The notes beneath the pieces are model-generated. The model ran no database searches. It was not told where the DNA came from and saw nothing but the letters and a program-made list of their open reading frames with translations. A stretch of 64,000 nucleotides of DNA, taken from NCBI RefSeq assembly GCF_932526225.1, contig NC_064038.1, forward strand, positions 10,973,070 to 11,037,069. Direction: 5' to 3'. This document shows positions 24,582-34,762 of the stretch, one piece after another (within the stretch, counting starts at the first letter, position 1; every line of letters starts with the position of its first letter). The position numbers and the translations under genes are program-made. This DNA comes from Nematostella vectensis (Eukaryota > Cnidaria > Anthozoa > Actiniaria > Edwardsiidae).

Positions 24582-27500
24582 TTAGAGAGGGCAAAGACCA
24601 CAGGTCTTTTTGCAGTTACTCCTGAGGAAATTTCGATGCTTTGGGCCTGCTTTTTGAAAACAGCCGTACTTGAAGGATTTGCAGGCGAACCGGAATATGT
24701 CATAACAGGCTAAAAAGAAAAAAGCTTATTGTAGTATTATAATCATATGAGTCGCACTGTCAATACTACCACCCCCCCCTTCAGCAGCTCATAAGCACCA
24801 TCATCATCATCATCATTATGGCTATCATCATCATAACTAACACTATTACAATCATCTTCATCATTATCATCATCACCATCATTATCATAACTAACACTAT
24901 GACAATCATCGTCATCACTATCATCATCACCATCATTATTATAACTAACACTATTACAATCATCATCATTATCACCATCATCATCACCATCATTATCATA
25001 ACTAACACTATTACAATCATCTTCATCATTATCATTATCACAAAAGCCATCATCATCATCATCGTCATATCAGCCCCATCAACATCACATGCTTCCTTTC
25101 CACTTCTCCCCCAATCGCCGCCGGCCGATTTTTTCCTCCTTTCCACTTTGTCCTCCCTTTACCGCTACTACGCAAGCTAGCCCCCCACAACGATCTTTCC
25201 TTTGTGACGGCCGCAAGAGAAATAGCCATATTTCATATTTCTAAATCTGCCTTGTATTGGGTTAAGTTGCTTACGTGGGCAGGGACGGTCTGGCAGTCGC
25301 TCGGTCACATCATCCCAACAGCATCCAAACTCAGAACTGTAACAAAGTGGGGCCGCCATGGCTTTAGGTGCTGTGTAGAGAAATGCAAATTATAAATCTC
25401 GCGCCCTGATTGGCTAGCATAGAAAGGCACCCATGATTCTTGCGCCCCGATTGGCCGGCATAGAAATGCAACCATGATTCTTGCGCCCCGATTGGCCAGC
25501 ATAGAAATGCACTCATGATTCCTGCGCCCCGATTGGCAGGCATAGAAATGCACCCATGATTCCTGCGCCCCGATTGGCCGGCATAGAAATGCACCCATGA
25601 TTCTTGCGCCCCGATTGGCAGGCATAGAAATGCACCCATGATTCCTGCGCCCCGATTGGCCGGCATAGAAATGCAACCATGATTCTTGATCCCCGATTGG
25701 CCGGCATAGAAATGCACCCATGATTCTTGATCCCCGATTGGCCGGCATAGAAATGCACTCATGATTCTTGCGCCCCGATTGGCTGGCATAGAAATGCACC
25801 CATGATTCTTGCGCCCCGATTGGCCGGCATAGATATGCACCCATGATTCCTGCGCCCCGATTGGCCGGCATAGAAATGCACCCATGATTCTTGCGCCCCG
25901 ATTGGCCAGCATGGAATAGTTTATAACTAATGACTTATGAATTTTGCGCGCTGATTGGTCGCCATAAATAGCACTCGCGTTCTGTTTGCCTCCCCCGGTT
26001 CTCCTTTACAAACGTTCTTTGCTTGAAAGTCCTAAGTTTTATTTTTATTGGTGTGATTAGGGGGTTTTGAGTCGGGGGTTAGGGGCGAAGGGGACGGGCC
26101 GGAGGAGTTGAGAAATCCCAAAGAAAAATGACCTGGGTGCGTTCCCATGCTGCTTCTATCATAGATATGCAAGTCTCTTTTCGCGCGCTACTGACTGGGG
26201 GCTAAGTTACGGCGGTCTATTTTATGTTTAATATTATAACATGTGGTACATTACACGGGAGGATAGGTTGAGAAGGAAGCGGTTATAAGGCAGTTTTGAT
26301 TGTTACCTGTGCAGCCGGCCCCGTTGTGGCCCTTTGCATCAGTTACACCGTCCGGGCAGCATCCGTAAACAGAATACTTGCAGTCCATTATGATAGGACG
26401 TGCTACAAGAAAACAGTAATATGAATCAGACATCTACGCAATTGAGGGAGTTGTTAAAACGACCCATGATTCAAACAGGAGACAACTTGTAATTGTGTAC
26501 ATTTTTTTTAGATCAACGCAAGTAAAACGGAAGTTCTGATTGCACGTAGAAGTGCTTTAGATGGTTATAGTACAAAGACACGTTTGCTACCGTTCTTATT
26601 TTTGGAACTATAAGAATATAGAACCTAATGAATTATTAGGAAGAGAATTACACTAATACACTAATGATCAATAGCAATAATAAGGTTGTTACTATGAGCA
26701 CAATTTGATTTTGCATTTTAGAACGCATCAGGACTAAAAAATATTTTTTTTCACCTGCTATCTGGGCCTCGACATATTCTAAGCATGTTCTTAAAATTTG
26801 GTCGTTCTTATAGAAAAGGTTATTATAAAAAAGAGTGTGTTCTACTCGATAACAACTGTCTTCGTCAACATCATGAACATCCTAAGAAAACTAAAATGAA
26901 ACTTAAGAGATTCCACTTTACTAAATTTGACAGACATGACATATTTCGAAGCTACATGTTAAAGAAAAAAAGAAGAAGAAAAGAATCAGTGAAAATGGGA
27001 TAACTAGCGTAGAAACGCGAAGAAAAAAAATACAATTTACCAACAACATGTTCATTTTGTCTGATGTCGGCTCATAGTACTAATTTCTCGATAGTTCTCG
27101 GTTAAGTCTCAATAGTTTTTTTTGAAGAGAATAGACTAGATTTCGTTGCACAGCATATAGCTGGATAGGGCTAGCTACAATATTATGATGTTTTTTTATG
27201 ATACTAGAAAGCTTCGGGTTATTTACAATAATTTCCAAAAAATAAAGAAAATAAGACTGTAAGATGACTTTCAACGAGGGATACAACTGTAGAGAACATT
27301 CTTAAAAAGACATTTTCTTTACTTTATGACTTTATAAAGTCATAAACAAATTTTTATTTCACGCGTTTTATTTAAAGTTAAATTATGGGCTTGACATAAA
27401 CTAATATTTAGTATCCATCGGGACGAATAATGTTATTGCATCGTTCTGGCCTAATATCCGCTCTTTACGGAATAATTTTGCCATGTTTAGCAAGATGTTA

Positions 27501-28314
27501 AAGAGTTTGTAAGAAATCGTTTATTATTTACAGCAGGTTGGTGAAAAATAAAAGGCATTGTAATTTAGCTTTTCCTCCCATGGAGCCGTTTCCGGGGTGT
27601 TGGTTTTCCTCTTTTTCGCTTGTGCTAACGTGCCCTAGATGCTGTAAAACATTCTTCCGTCCCGTTGAAATCACGGTTAGCTAAAGTTCAAGACCGTAGA
27701 ATAAATTCAGAAACCGGAAAAGTATTCTTCTGACACGATAAAAAACATCGACAAGTAACTCAAGACAGTGACAGTTTACTGTTTGTGCAAACTATGGAAT
27801 TGATCTTGCAAAAACCACGATTGTGATCAATACTATAACATACGCTGCAAATAAAAAAAAAAAAGGGCAAAGCTTTTCAGTCGTCGAAATGAATCCTTAA
27901 CACATATCTTCAAAGTTTATTTAGAGAAATTAACTTGAGGTTAGCTAATTCTAACAGTAAAAGAATAGAAAAAAACGAGAAACGCCCTAAGAAGCTTTTT
28001 AAAATAAAAAATGAAGAAAAATGAGAAATACATCGTTTATTTATAGCTTATCGAAAAGCGCCTTTTTTCTGAACTTGGATACATATGAGCTTGCTAGAGA
28101 AATTGGGGACTTCCTTTTTTAAGGAAAAACAGGGGGTAAATTTTTTTTCTTGCTCAGCAAATCGGGATTCTAAGACGGAAAATTTCTTTTGTAAGGAAAC
28201 TCATGACATATTCTAGTTACTGATAAAGGGAAATGTCGGATACCTACCGCTCTTTTGTGCAACCACAGCGACAAGCAACACCGAGAGTAGAGTGAGGGAT
28301 TGGTAGAACACCAT
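24582..28314 (-). CDS. secreted cysteine-rich protein: signal peptide, GCC-type cassettes, C-terminal ShKT domain
   Basis: Exons read from splice sites on the minus strand: 28314-28248 (ATG and a hydrophobic signal peptide, core LTLLSVLLVAVVA), 26402-26307 (cassette with YGCCPDG and a later GC), 25336-25275 (second cassette with FGCCWDD and PCP), 24709-24582 (ShKT domain and stop). The last exon has six cysteines spaced C-x7-C-x6-C-x15-C-x3-C-x2-C, ending in the typical KKTCGLC. All junctions are GT-AG. Exons 1-2 and 3-4 join in phase, but exon 2 ends in phase 1 and exon 3 needs phase 2, so a small exon between 25337 and 26306 is missing from this model. GCCPDG-type cassettes occur in papilin-like matrix proteins; ShKT domains occur in anemone potassium-channel toxins and also in many secreted enzymes and matrix proteins. 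Whether this is a venom or matrix protein cannot be told from sequence. I do not recognise a named gene. Confidence 0.75.
24797..25060. repeat. ATC-rich minisatellite with 54-57 bp higher-order period
   Basis: Imperfect CAT/ATC triplets interrupted by ATAACTAACACTATTACAAT at 24833, 24887, 24941 and 24998, giving periods of 54, 54 and 57. It lies in the last intron of the ShKT gene and yields spurious Ile/Thr or Met-rich frames. Confidence 0.88.
25401..25915. repeat. 41-bp minisatellite, about 12 copies, with an inverted CCAAT box per unit
   Basis: Unit GCATAGAAATGCACCCATGA then TTCTTGCGCCCCGATTGGCCG; units begin at 25417, 25458 and every 41 bases after. With period 41 and no stops, all minus-strand frames stay open, producing long spurious frames (25305-25912). 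It sits within the ShKT gene between its two cassette exons. A further ATTGG and an ATAAATAG stretch follow at 25950-25975. Confidence 0.93.
26607..26846. mobile_element. dispersed inverted-repeat element, partial copy
   Basis: Shares long stretches (for example TTAGGAAGAGAATTACACTA, CAATAGCAATAATAAGG, GCATCAGGACTAAAAAAT) with 40358-40690 in the opposite orientation. The end at about 26825-26846 (TTATAAAAAAGAGTGTG) corresponds to the terminal repeat of that copy. It lies in the first intron of the ShKT gene; the frame at 26785-27003 is part of it, not a gene. Confidence 0.75.
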
Positions 28315-28388
28315 TTTTGGTGACACGAGGCAGAAAGAGTCTGTTCACAGCGCTGAGGGAGTGTGTTGGCCCATAAGACGAAAGCTCA

Positions 28389-28395
28389 TTTTATA
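28389..28395 (-). promoter_or_regulatory. TATA box of the ShKT gene
   Basis: TATAAAA on the minus strand (context GGTATAAAATGAGC), 75 bases upstream of the ATG. Together with the signal peptide it supports the 5' end of this gene model. Confidence 0.7.
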
Positions 28396-28399
28396 CCAT

Positions 28400-29929
28400 A
28401 CTACTTTTTCTTTCCTCAGGAAATTGGTCAAAACTATTATACATTGTAAGATTTTAATTCTATTCATCCAGAGAACTGCTGCTGAGACGGCGAACGAATT
28501 ATGATTTACCTTTATAAAGTTTTGAAATAGGATGGGTGGCTGAGAAAAAAACAAAGATTTGGGATAATAAGAGGCCTTTTAGAAAATCACTCAAGCAAAA
28601 AACTATTTCCAAAGGCTTTATTTTCAAAGGAAACTCCTAAACCGTCGTCAAATTTACTCCCAAAAAGCTGAGTGTCTTTTGATTTTGTTGTTGTGTTTAT
28701 CGCAATTTCTCTATAACATGGGCTATTTTTGGAGCGGAAATTAAGGGGAGGTTTACTAACAAGCCTCTTCGCGGGAGCTGGTGAATGAAGAAAGCCCCGT
28801 CTTACGATAACGTCATAATCTTTATATTGGAATTGTCGCTAGATTTGTTCCTTTGTAACAGGCTTAAGGGCTTGTGGTTTCGGAATTCTGGTCGGCCGTT
28901 AGATACTATTGAGATTCGTTAGGGCGTCTAGTTTGTGAGCACTGCAATAAAAACACTGTGGTTTACCAATGGAAAAATTTGAAATGAGCGTCGGCTCTAT
29001 TATATCACTCATTAAACTAAAATAATAACACTACATTACAAAATAAGGTCACAAGCTTCAACTCAAGCATAGGTTTCATATTAGATAGGTGATTTCTAAA
29101 CGTTTTGCAGGCTACGACTTTAAAGAAAGGATTTCCAAACTTGTTTTTCAAACATTTATCAACCCTTCCTTCTTTTGAGGGAAAACAAGCCAATATATTC
29201 GGGACTTCCTTTTATGGAATGGAAACAGGGAAAAGTTTTCTGTTACCACGCGGATCTCAAGTTTTGACAAAAAAAAAATGTCAGGCAAGCTTGAAGCTTT
29301 GACATTTTTAAAACTATTTGAATAGATTTCAATATCTTTTAGATCGACAGTGCTGAATAACGTATGCGCATGCGCGTGTTCTGGCGAAAACAAACAAAAT
29401 CTCAGTGTTGAATCGTTCGAGTAAAGGTACGAAAGGCTGACTTCGGTCGCTGTTTTGACTTACTGTACAGCATTAAAACCATACTTTACAAAAGATGACA
29501 GATTTGTGTGATAATGAGGGAATCATAAAGAAAATTATAGCCTTATGTTTGGTTTAGTTTTCTTAGCATTCGCCAAAATGTGACAGCTCGCCGGTAAAAC
29601 GCCGCCATTTCAAAACAAAAAGGGTGTTTTTAACCGCGCGGTACTGGAACTAGTCTTGCGTTTTTCAGCACTGTCTTTTAGATCCGGGTCATATGAATAA
29701 CTTTTAAGACAACACTGAGCTTGCTAGAGAAATTCAGGATCTCCAGATCAGAGCAGATATATTTTGCCCTGACGCACAAACACTAGGAATCAAAAATATC
29801 CTATGTGTAGGTAAGATGAAAATCAAGCATGCCAAAAATAAGCTGAAAATGAACATGTTTTAGTTAGTCATTCTCTCTGTTCTTTAATAACATCATGTTT
29901 TAATCCATGACGTTAAATTTTATAGCGGA
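28400..29929. other. intergenic DNA upstream of the ShKT gene
   Basis: No coding region supported. A short phrase (GCTTGCTAGAGAAATT) occurs at about 28089 and 29732, and GGGACTTCCTTTT at about 28107 and 29201, suggesting small decayed repeats. The frame at 29105-29302 is unrecognised. Confidence 0.4.
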
Positions 29930-30027
29930 GGTATAAAATATGGTATAGCTATTATGCGGCATGTTTTTTGTGGTCGTCGCGCGGGTACCCTGTGGTGTCA
30001 CAAATCAGCCAGCCAGTCAGTCAATCA
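29930..30027. repeat. dispersed repeat, copy 1
   Basis: GGTATAAAATATGGTATAGC ... TCGCGCGGGTACCCTGTGGT matches 57130-57215 in the same orientation with small differences. It is followed by a T-run at about 30049-30075. The identity of the repeat is unknown. Confidence 0.6.
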
Positions 30028-30318
30028 TCGGTCTCACGCTTTTACGTGTTTTTTTTTTTTTTTTTTTTTTTTTTTACTGCCTCACTTTAGTGCTTCCAAA
30101 CTTCGTATGTTCACAGAAAACAAGGCAGCTAGAAAATGATATTTAATGAGAAAATATACGGATTCAAATGGGAACCGTTTTGTCTGAAAAACCGAGAATC
30201 CTGGAGCTGATAGTAAAATCTACCCTTGGTTCCAGAAGTGAATCCCTCCGGCCGCGTTCTTCCTCAATTGTAGCAGCAAAGGACTATGGAGAGGCTCCAC
30301 ATTATTATTCTCATCAAG

Positions 30319-30446
30319 CAGCACGGGTTGGAGGGCTATGTAGAGCGCGCAATGCAGCACGGGATGCAGGGCTTTGTAGAGCGCGCAATGTAGCACGGGA
30401 TGGAGGGCTTTGTAGAGCGCGCAATGCAGCACGGGATGGAGGGCTA
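30319..30446. repeat. second array of the 35/36-bp minisatellite, about 3.5 copies
   Basis: Units contain GAGCGCGCAATGCAGCACGG and GATGGAGGGCTTT with period about 36, the same sequence and orientation as the array at 24053-24483. The open frames here come from the repeat. Confidence 0.88.
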
Positions 30447-30699
30447 CAAAAACAGGTTTGGGAGTTTTTGGGACCCCTAAAATTCCTCTCAAACAACCCC
30501 CAAACCATCACATTTGTCCTGTTTTTTATAAAAGAGTAAACAAAAAACATTTCTCATTTACTTTGACTTTATTGTAGGGCATTTACGTTTCAAGAGCAAA
30601 CTACTAGATGTTTCTGTAAGCCGATCGGCGATCATACGTGATGCCATTACATACACAATTTCACACAACCTCAGGATGGTAAGCCTGTGGTTTCATACA

Positions 30700-30972
30700 G
30701 TGTTTTTACGTCCTAAGCGTGACGGTTCACATAGGATGATTCTTAATCTGAAATCACTGAATCAGTACCTAACCTACCACCATTTAAAATATTGACTCAA
30801 TAAACAAGGCGAATGTGAAATGATGATGAAATGATGACCAGAGTTCTACATGTGCTTTGTCGATTTAAAATCAGCATACTACTGCGTTGCAACCGCACAG
30901 TCAGATAAAAAATACCTGAGATTCTCATGGCGCGAAAAACTGTACCAGTTCACGTGCTTCCCTAATGGGCTT
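30700..30972 (+). pseudogene. DIRS-like retrotransposon reverse-transcriptase remnant
   Basis: Two blocks in different frames. About 30700-30790 encodes RPKRDGSHRMILNLKSLNQY, and about 30850-30972 encodes VDLKSAYYCV followed by KYLRFSWREKLYQFTCFPNG. These are the conserved RT blocks of DIRS/Ngaro-type (tyrosine-recombinase) retrotransposons. A stop and frameshift around 30795-30845 separate the blocks, and no recombinase or catalytic box is visible. A short dead fragment. Confidence 0.8.
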
Positions 30973-30999
30973 GAGAAAGGCGAGTCGCCAAAGCATCAT

Positions 31000-31740
31000 T
31001 TCCATGGGTGAGGTACCGGTCGAATTTTTGACCGCCCAACAATTCGAATTCCCTGCCTGCAGGGGTCTCTTTTCTCTGTATTTCGCTGGAACGCCAGCCA
31101 AGCGAAATACAGAGAAAATAGGCCTATGCTAGCAGGGAACAATTCGTACGATTACGCGTCCGGTTCACATGGGTTCTCCCCTTGCTAGACCAAAAAGACG
31201 AACAGGATCCGTGTAAACACGGTCGAAAATTCGGCCAGCATCACGTGAAAAGGCCCGAGACCAAATTTTGTGTTACTCAAGAATTTGACAATATCCGGAT
31301 GGAGTTTTTAAAGTTTACTTGCAAATGGCTCGTTTTATTTCAAATGTAAACAGTAATAAAGTAGGAGCTAAACGGCATTCTTTAAAGAATATAATTTGGT
31401 AACATATCCGCGTCAGTCATAGAATTAAGAATCTCCTCTCGATACACTAAGGCAAAACTGTGGCCGAAGCACACAATATCATTTGCTATTTTTTCATGGA
31501 ATAAAAAGGGCTACCATACTTCGTGAAAATTACACATATAGATCAGACACCCCACCCTTGAAGCTCTACCCATATACGGGAAAGATAGTTAAAAATGACG
31601 GTGTAGAAGACCAGTGAAAAAGTATCTGAAAATATAAAAAGACGTTATTCACACAAGAAAGGGAACAAGGCTTGATAGTTAACTATTCGAGAACATAAAA
31701 TTTTAAAGCGCTTTCCTTTCAGCTCATTTAATTGGTGATG
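31000..31740. other. non-coding stretch with a strong hairpin
   Basis: A perfect 17-bp inverted repeat lies at 31071-31087 and 31101-31117 (TTTCTCTGTATTTCGCT / AGCGAAATACAGAGAAA) with a 13-base loop, and further imperfect complementarity (CCCTGC / GCAGGG) outside it. No gene seen. Confidence 0.6.
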
Positions 31741-33290
31741 TCACTTCGATAAAATAATAGAAAAATACACCCACGTCCATAGAATAAACATATGTGTTTG
31801 TCCGTCGCTACGACGAGGACCATCGTGTTCAAATTTTACATTTTCACCGTCATCCTGAGCGGGACTAAGGACGCTTGTGGGTGCGCAGATGGCTAATAAG
31901 GCCAATCTGTGCACGGAAAAGCCTGGGGCACTGAGGGCATGGTATTGTTGCAGCTTTGGGATCTTGAGACTTTCTGGCGGCTCTACGCTCCTCTGCGGCA
32001 GCTGTCCAATTTGCCTCGCATGCCTCAGCACCGTTGCGAATGACACGGCGCCAACCTTGACGGTTTTGTGCCAGAAGCTCCCACGAGGTGTGATCGATGT
32101 TGAATGCTTTCAGCGAGAGTTTTAGGGTGTCTTTAAATCTCTTCTTCTGGCCACCTTTGCAGCGTTTTCCGTGCTGAAGCTCACCAAACAGAAGTTTCTT
32201 AGGAAGCCGTTCATCAGGCATACGAGCTACGTGCCCCGCCCAGCGGAGCTGAGACTGTTTCAGGATGGTGTGAATGCTGGGCAGACCTGCACGTGCAAGG
32301 ACCTCAGTATCCGGGATCTTTTCTTGCCAGCGAACATTAAGAATTTTCCTCAGACAGGTAGTGTGGAAATGGTTTAGCTTCATCGCATGGCGCTTGTAGA
32401 TAGTCCAGGTTTCAGACCCGTAAAGTAGCGTAGGCAGCACAACGGCACGATACACTTTGATCTTTGTATCTGTTCTTATCCCTCTCCTTTTCCAAACGTT
32501 CTTACGAAGCCTTCCAAATGCGGCGCTTGCTATGGCGAGTCTGTTGGTAACTTCGTCATCGAGGACAACGTTTCTGGAGAGAGTACTGCCAAGGTAGGTA
32601 AATTTGTCAACAGCATTGAGTTTTTGACCATTGATGATGATGTTAGGTTCAGTGTAGGGCTTTCCAGGCGCTGGCTGATGCATAGCCTCCGTCTTTTTGG
32701 TGTTTATTTTGAGGCCGAAGTTTTTACAGGCACTAGAAAACAGATCTACGCTGTGTTGCAGGTCTGCTTGAGAGGTAGCATTGAGGGCACAATCGTCAGC
32801 GAATAAGAGGTCGTTTATAGTATCAGCCGAGATCTTGGATTTCGCCTGAAGCCTCCTGAGATTGAACACAGAGCCATCGAAACGATACTTGATGCCGATG
32901 CCTACCTCATCATCTTTAAAAGCGTCAGTCAGCATGGCTGAGAACAACAGACTGAATAGAGTAGGGGCAAGGACGCATCCTTGCTTAACTCCGTTTGAGA
33001 CAGGGAAAGAATGAGAGGTCTCTCCGTTGTCCTGGACGCTCGCAAGCATGCCGTCATGTAATTGGCGTACGATGTTTATGAATTTGCTGGGACAGCCAAA
33101 CTTCGCCATTATTTTCCAGAGGCCCTCTCTACTGACGGTATCAAACGCTTTTGTCAGGTCGACGTAGGTGGAATACAGGTCGACATTTTGTTCTTGACAT
33201 TTCTCCTGAAGTTGCCTTGCAGCAAATATCATGTCAGTTGTCCCGCGCTCCTTCCGGAAACCACATTGACTTTCAGGTAGAAAACAACAA
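31741..33290 (-). mobile_element. 5'-truncated LINE with RT and a C-terminal C2H2 zinc finger
   Basis: A single uninterrupted minus-strand frame ending at 31865. It begins at the RT motif LPESQCGFRKERGTTDMIF (about 33275), then VDLTKAFDTVSREGLW, NGVKQGCVLAPTLFSLLF, the catalytic box LLFADDCAL, KTEAMHQPAPG, FTYLGSTLSRN, LLYGSETWT and the C-terminal LRWAGHVARMPD region, ending in a C2H2 finger CPQCPRLFRAQIGLISHLRT-H. The RT catalytic aspartates are intact. The endonuclease and RT N-terminus are missing, and the upstream DNA at about 33290 is unrelated, so it is a dead-on-arrival copy. About 125 bp of 3' UTR follows the stop. It looks young. An RTE/BovB-like or related clade is likely, but I am unsure. 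Confidence 0.92.
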
Positions 33291-33304
33291 ACACAGTAAA
33301 ACAA

Positions 33305-34762
33305 CCATGAGAAGCAATCAAGCAGCGGAATTTTATTCGTTTCTGTAAACGTCCAAAGAACGATCTCTAATTTGCAGTGATAAATACGACATCCGTTTCT
33401 TTAGTATTCAATTACTTTCAATTATACTACTCGATATATAATTATAACCTCTATCTCCCTAATAAAGTATCCCAACAATAGAAATTTCAAAAGATTTCTC
33501 CATATCTGCCTTTGTAGACAAATAGCTTGTTAACATACTTTAGTCTTGTTTTAAGTTAGTCATAAATATGGATTCAAGTGTTCCTTTCCTACAAAGGATG
33601 ATTTTCCGTTTTAAGTTAGTCATAAATATGGATTCAAAGTGTTTCTTTCCTTCAAATGATAATTTTTTGATCTGATGCACTCAACTTTATACCTGATACC
33701 TGATGAGTCTTTTTAGAGTCTATCTAAAATGCTGCTTAGCAACTAAGACTCACAATAAATATAAATACACCATTTCAATAAATGACAAGTTCTGGTCCTA
33801 TGCAAGTCCCTAGTTTCAGTTTGTTTTGGTACAGTACTAGGACAATTTAGCTTTAAGAAAAAAAAAACTATTCTTGTTGTCAAAATCAGACCAAAGATAT
33901 GATAAATATATGGTAATAATACTATAATACATACATTTTGGAACTATATTGTAGAGGATATATTAGTTCTACAGATTACATCTACAGATCCCAAAAAATT
34001 CATAGAATTATATTGATTAAAAAAGGGCAATGTTCATGGATTCTGCTATGTAACAAACAGTTTGCAGGTCAAAAACCATGTAAGAAAATAATACATCAAT
34101 AAAATGACTATTTTTGGTTATAACAAAGTCATCCATTGAATATTTAGCCACTATAGCCCAGAAATGCTACAGAGCAAACATTTAGCCATACTTGTTTGAG
34201 CTTAATAATTGCAGATGATTGAGTTTTTCCTAAATTACTGGCAGGTGTCACAAAATACTGACAGCTTTGACCTAAAGTTAATATTCCTGCATGAAGAAAC
34301 ATCCCAAATATGGTAACCTCTCTTAACTTAGGGTTACGGGAATTTTTAGCTTCAATTTGTATACACTTTGTAATGCTAAATACATAAAAAAATAGTTAGT
34401 CTTGAGTGAACATTTAAAGAGTTCGCTAGATACAAAATACTCTTATTTTTCTGCTTTGGAGTAATGGTAAAACAATCTTAGACAAAAAAACATGGCTTAT
34501 AAAATTCAAAATAACACAACAAATAAAATAGTTCCTGTTTAAACAAGTAGCTGAAATCCAAACATTCAAAAGCACCACCTCTAATAGAAAAGAATTAGGT
34601 TCACAAATCTTGATCTAGAGGGATAGGCAGCAACCAGCATTTTTTTCTGTGGTAGAGAGAAAATCCTTGTATACTACAGTAAATCTTAAATTTTGCAGGA
34701 GGGGAAAGAAGCTAGACCTCTACATATGTGCTTGAGATATGGTGTTGGAAGTACTCTTCACA
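33305..34762. other. 3' flank of the Kelch-like gene
   Basis: AT-rich without coding potential; presumably includes the 3' UTR. A 60-bp tandem duplication (TTTTAAGTTAGTCATAAATA at about 33549 and 33609) is present. A minus-strand AATAAA at about 33333 is a possible but distant polyA signal. Confidence 0.45.

Noticed and set aside
24797-25060. CRISPR-like or regulated repeat array
   Set aside because: Simple ATC triplet derivatives in a eukaryotic intron; no spacer-repeat structure.
25305-25912. Three long minus-strand frames with MPANRG / GAQESW repeats
   Set aside because: All three frames are open because the 41-bp unit lacks stops; typical of a minisatellite, not a gene.
26785-27003. 72-codon Lys-rich frame
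   Set aside because: Lies partly within a dispersed repeat copy inside an intron; AT-rich chance frame.
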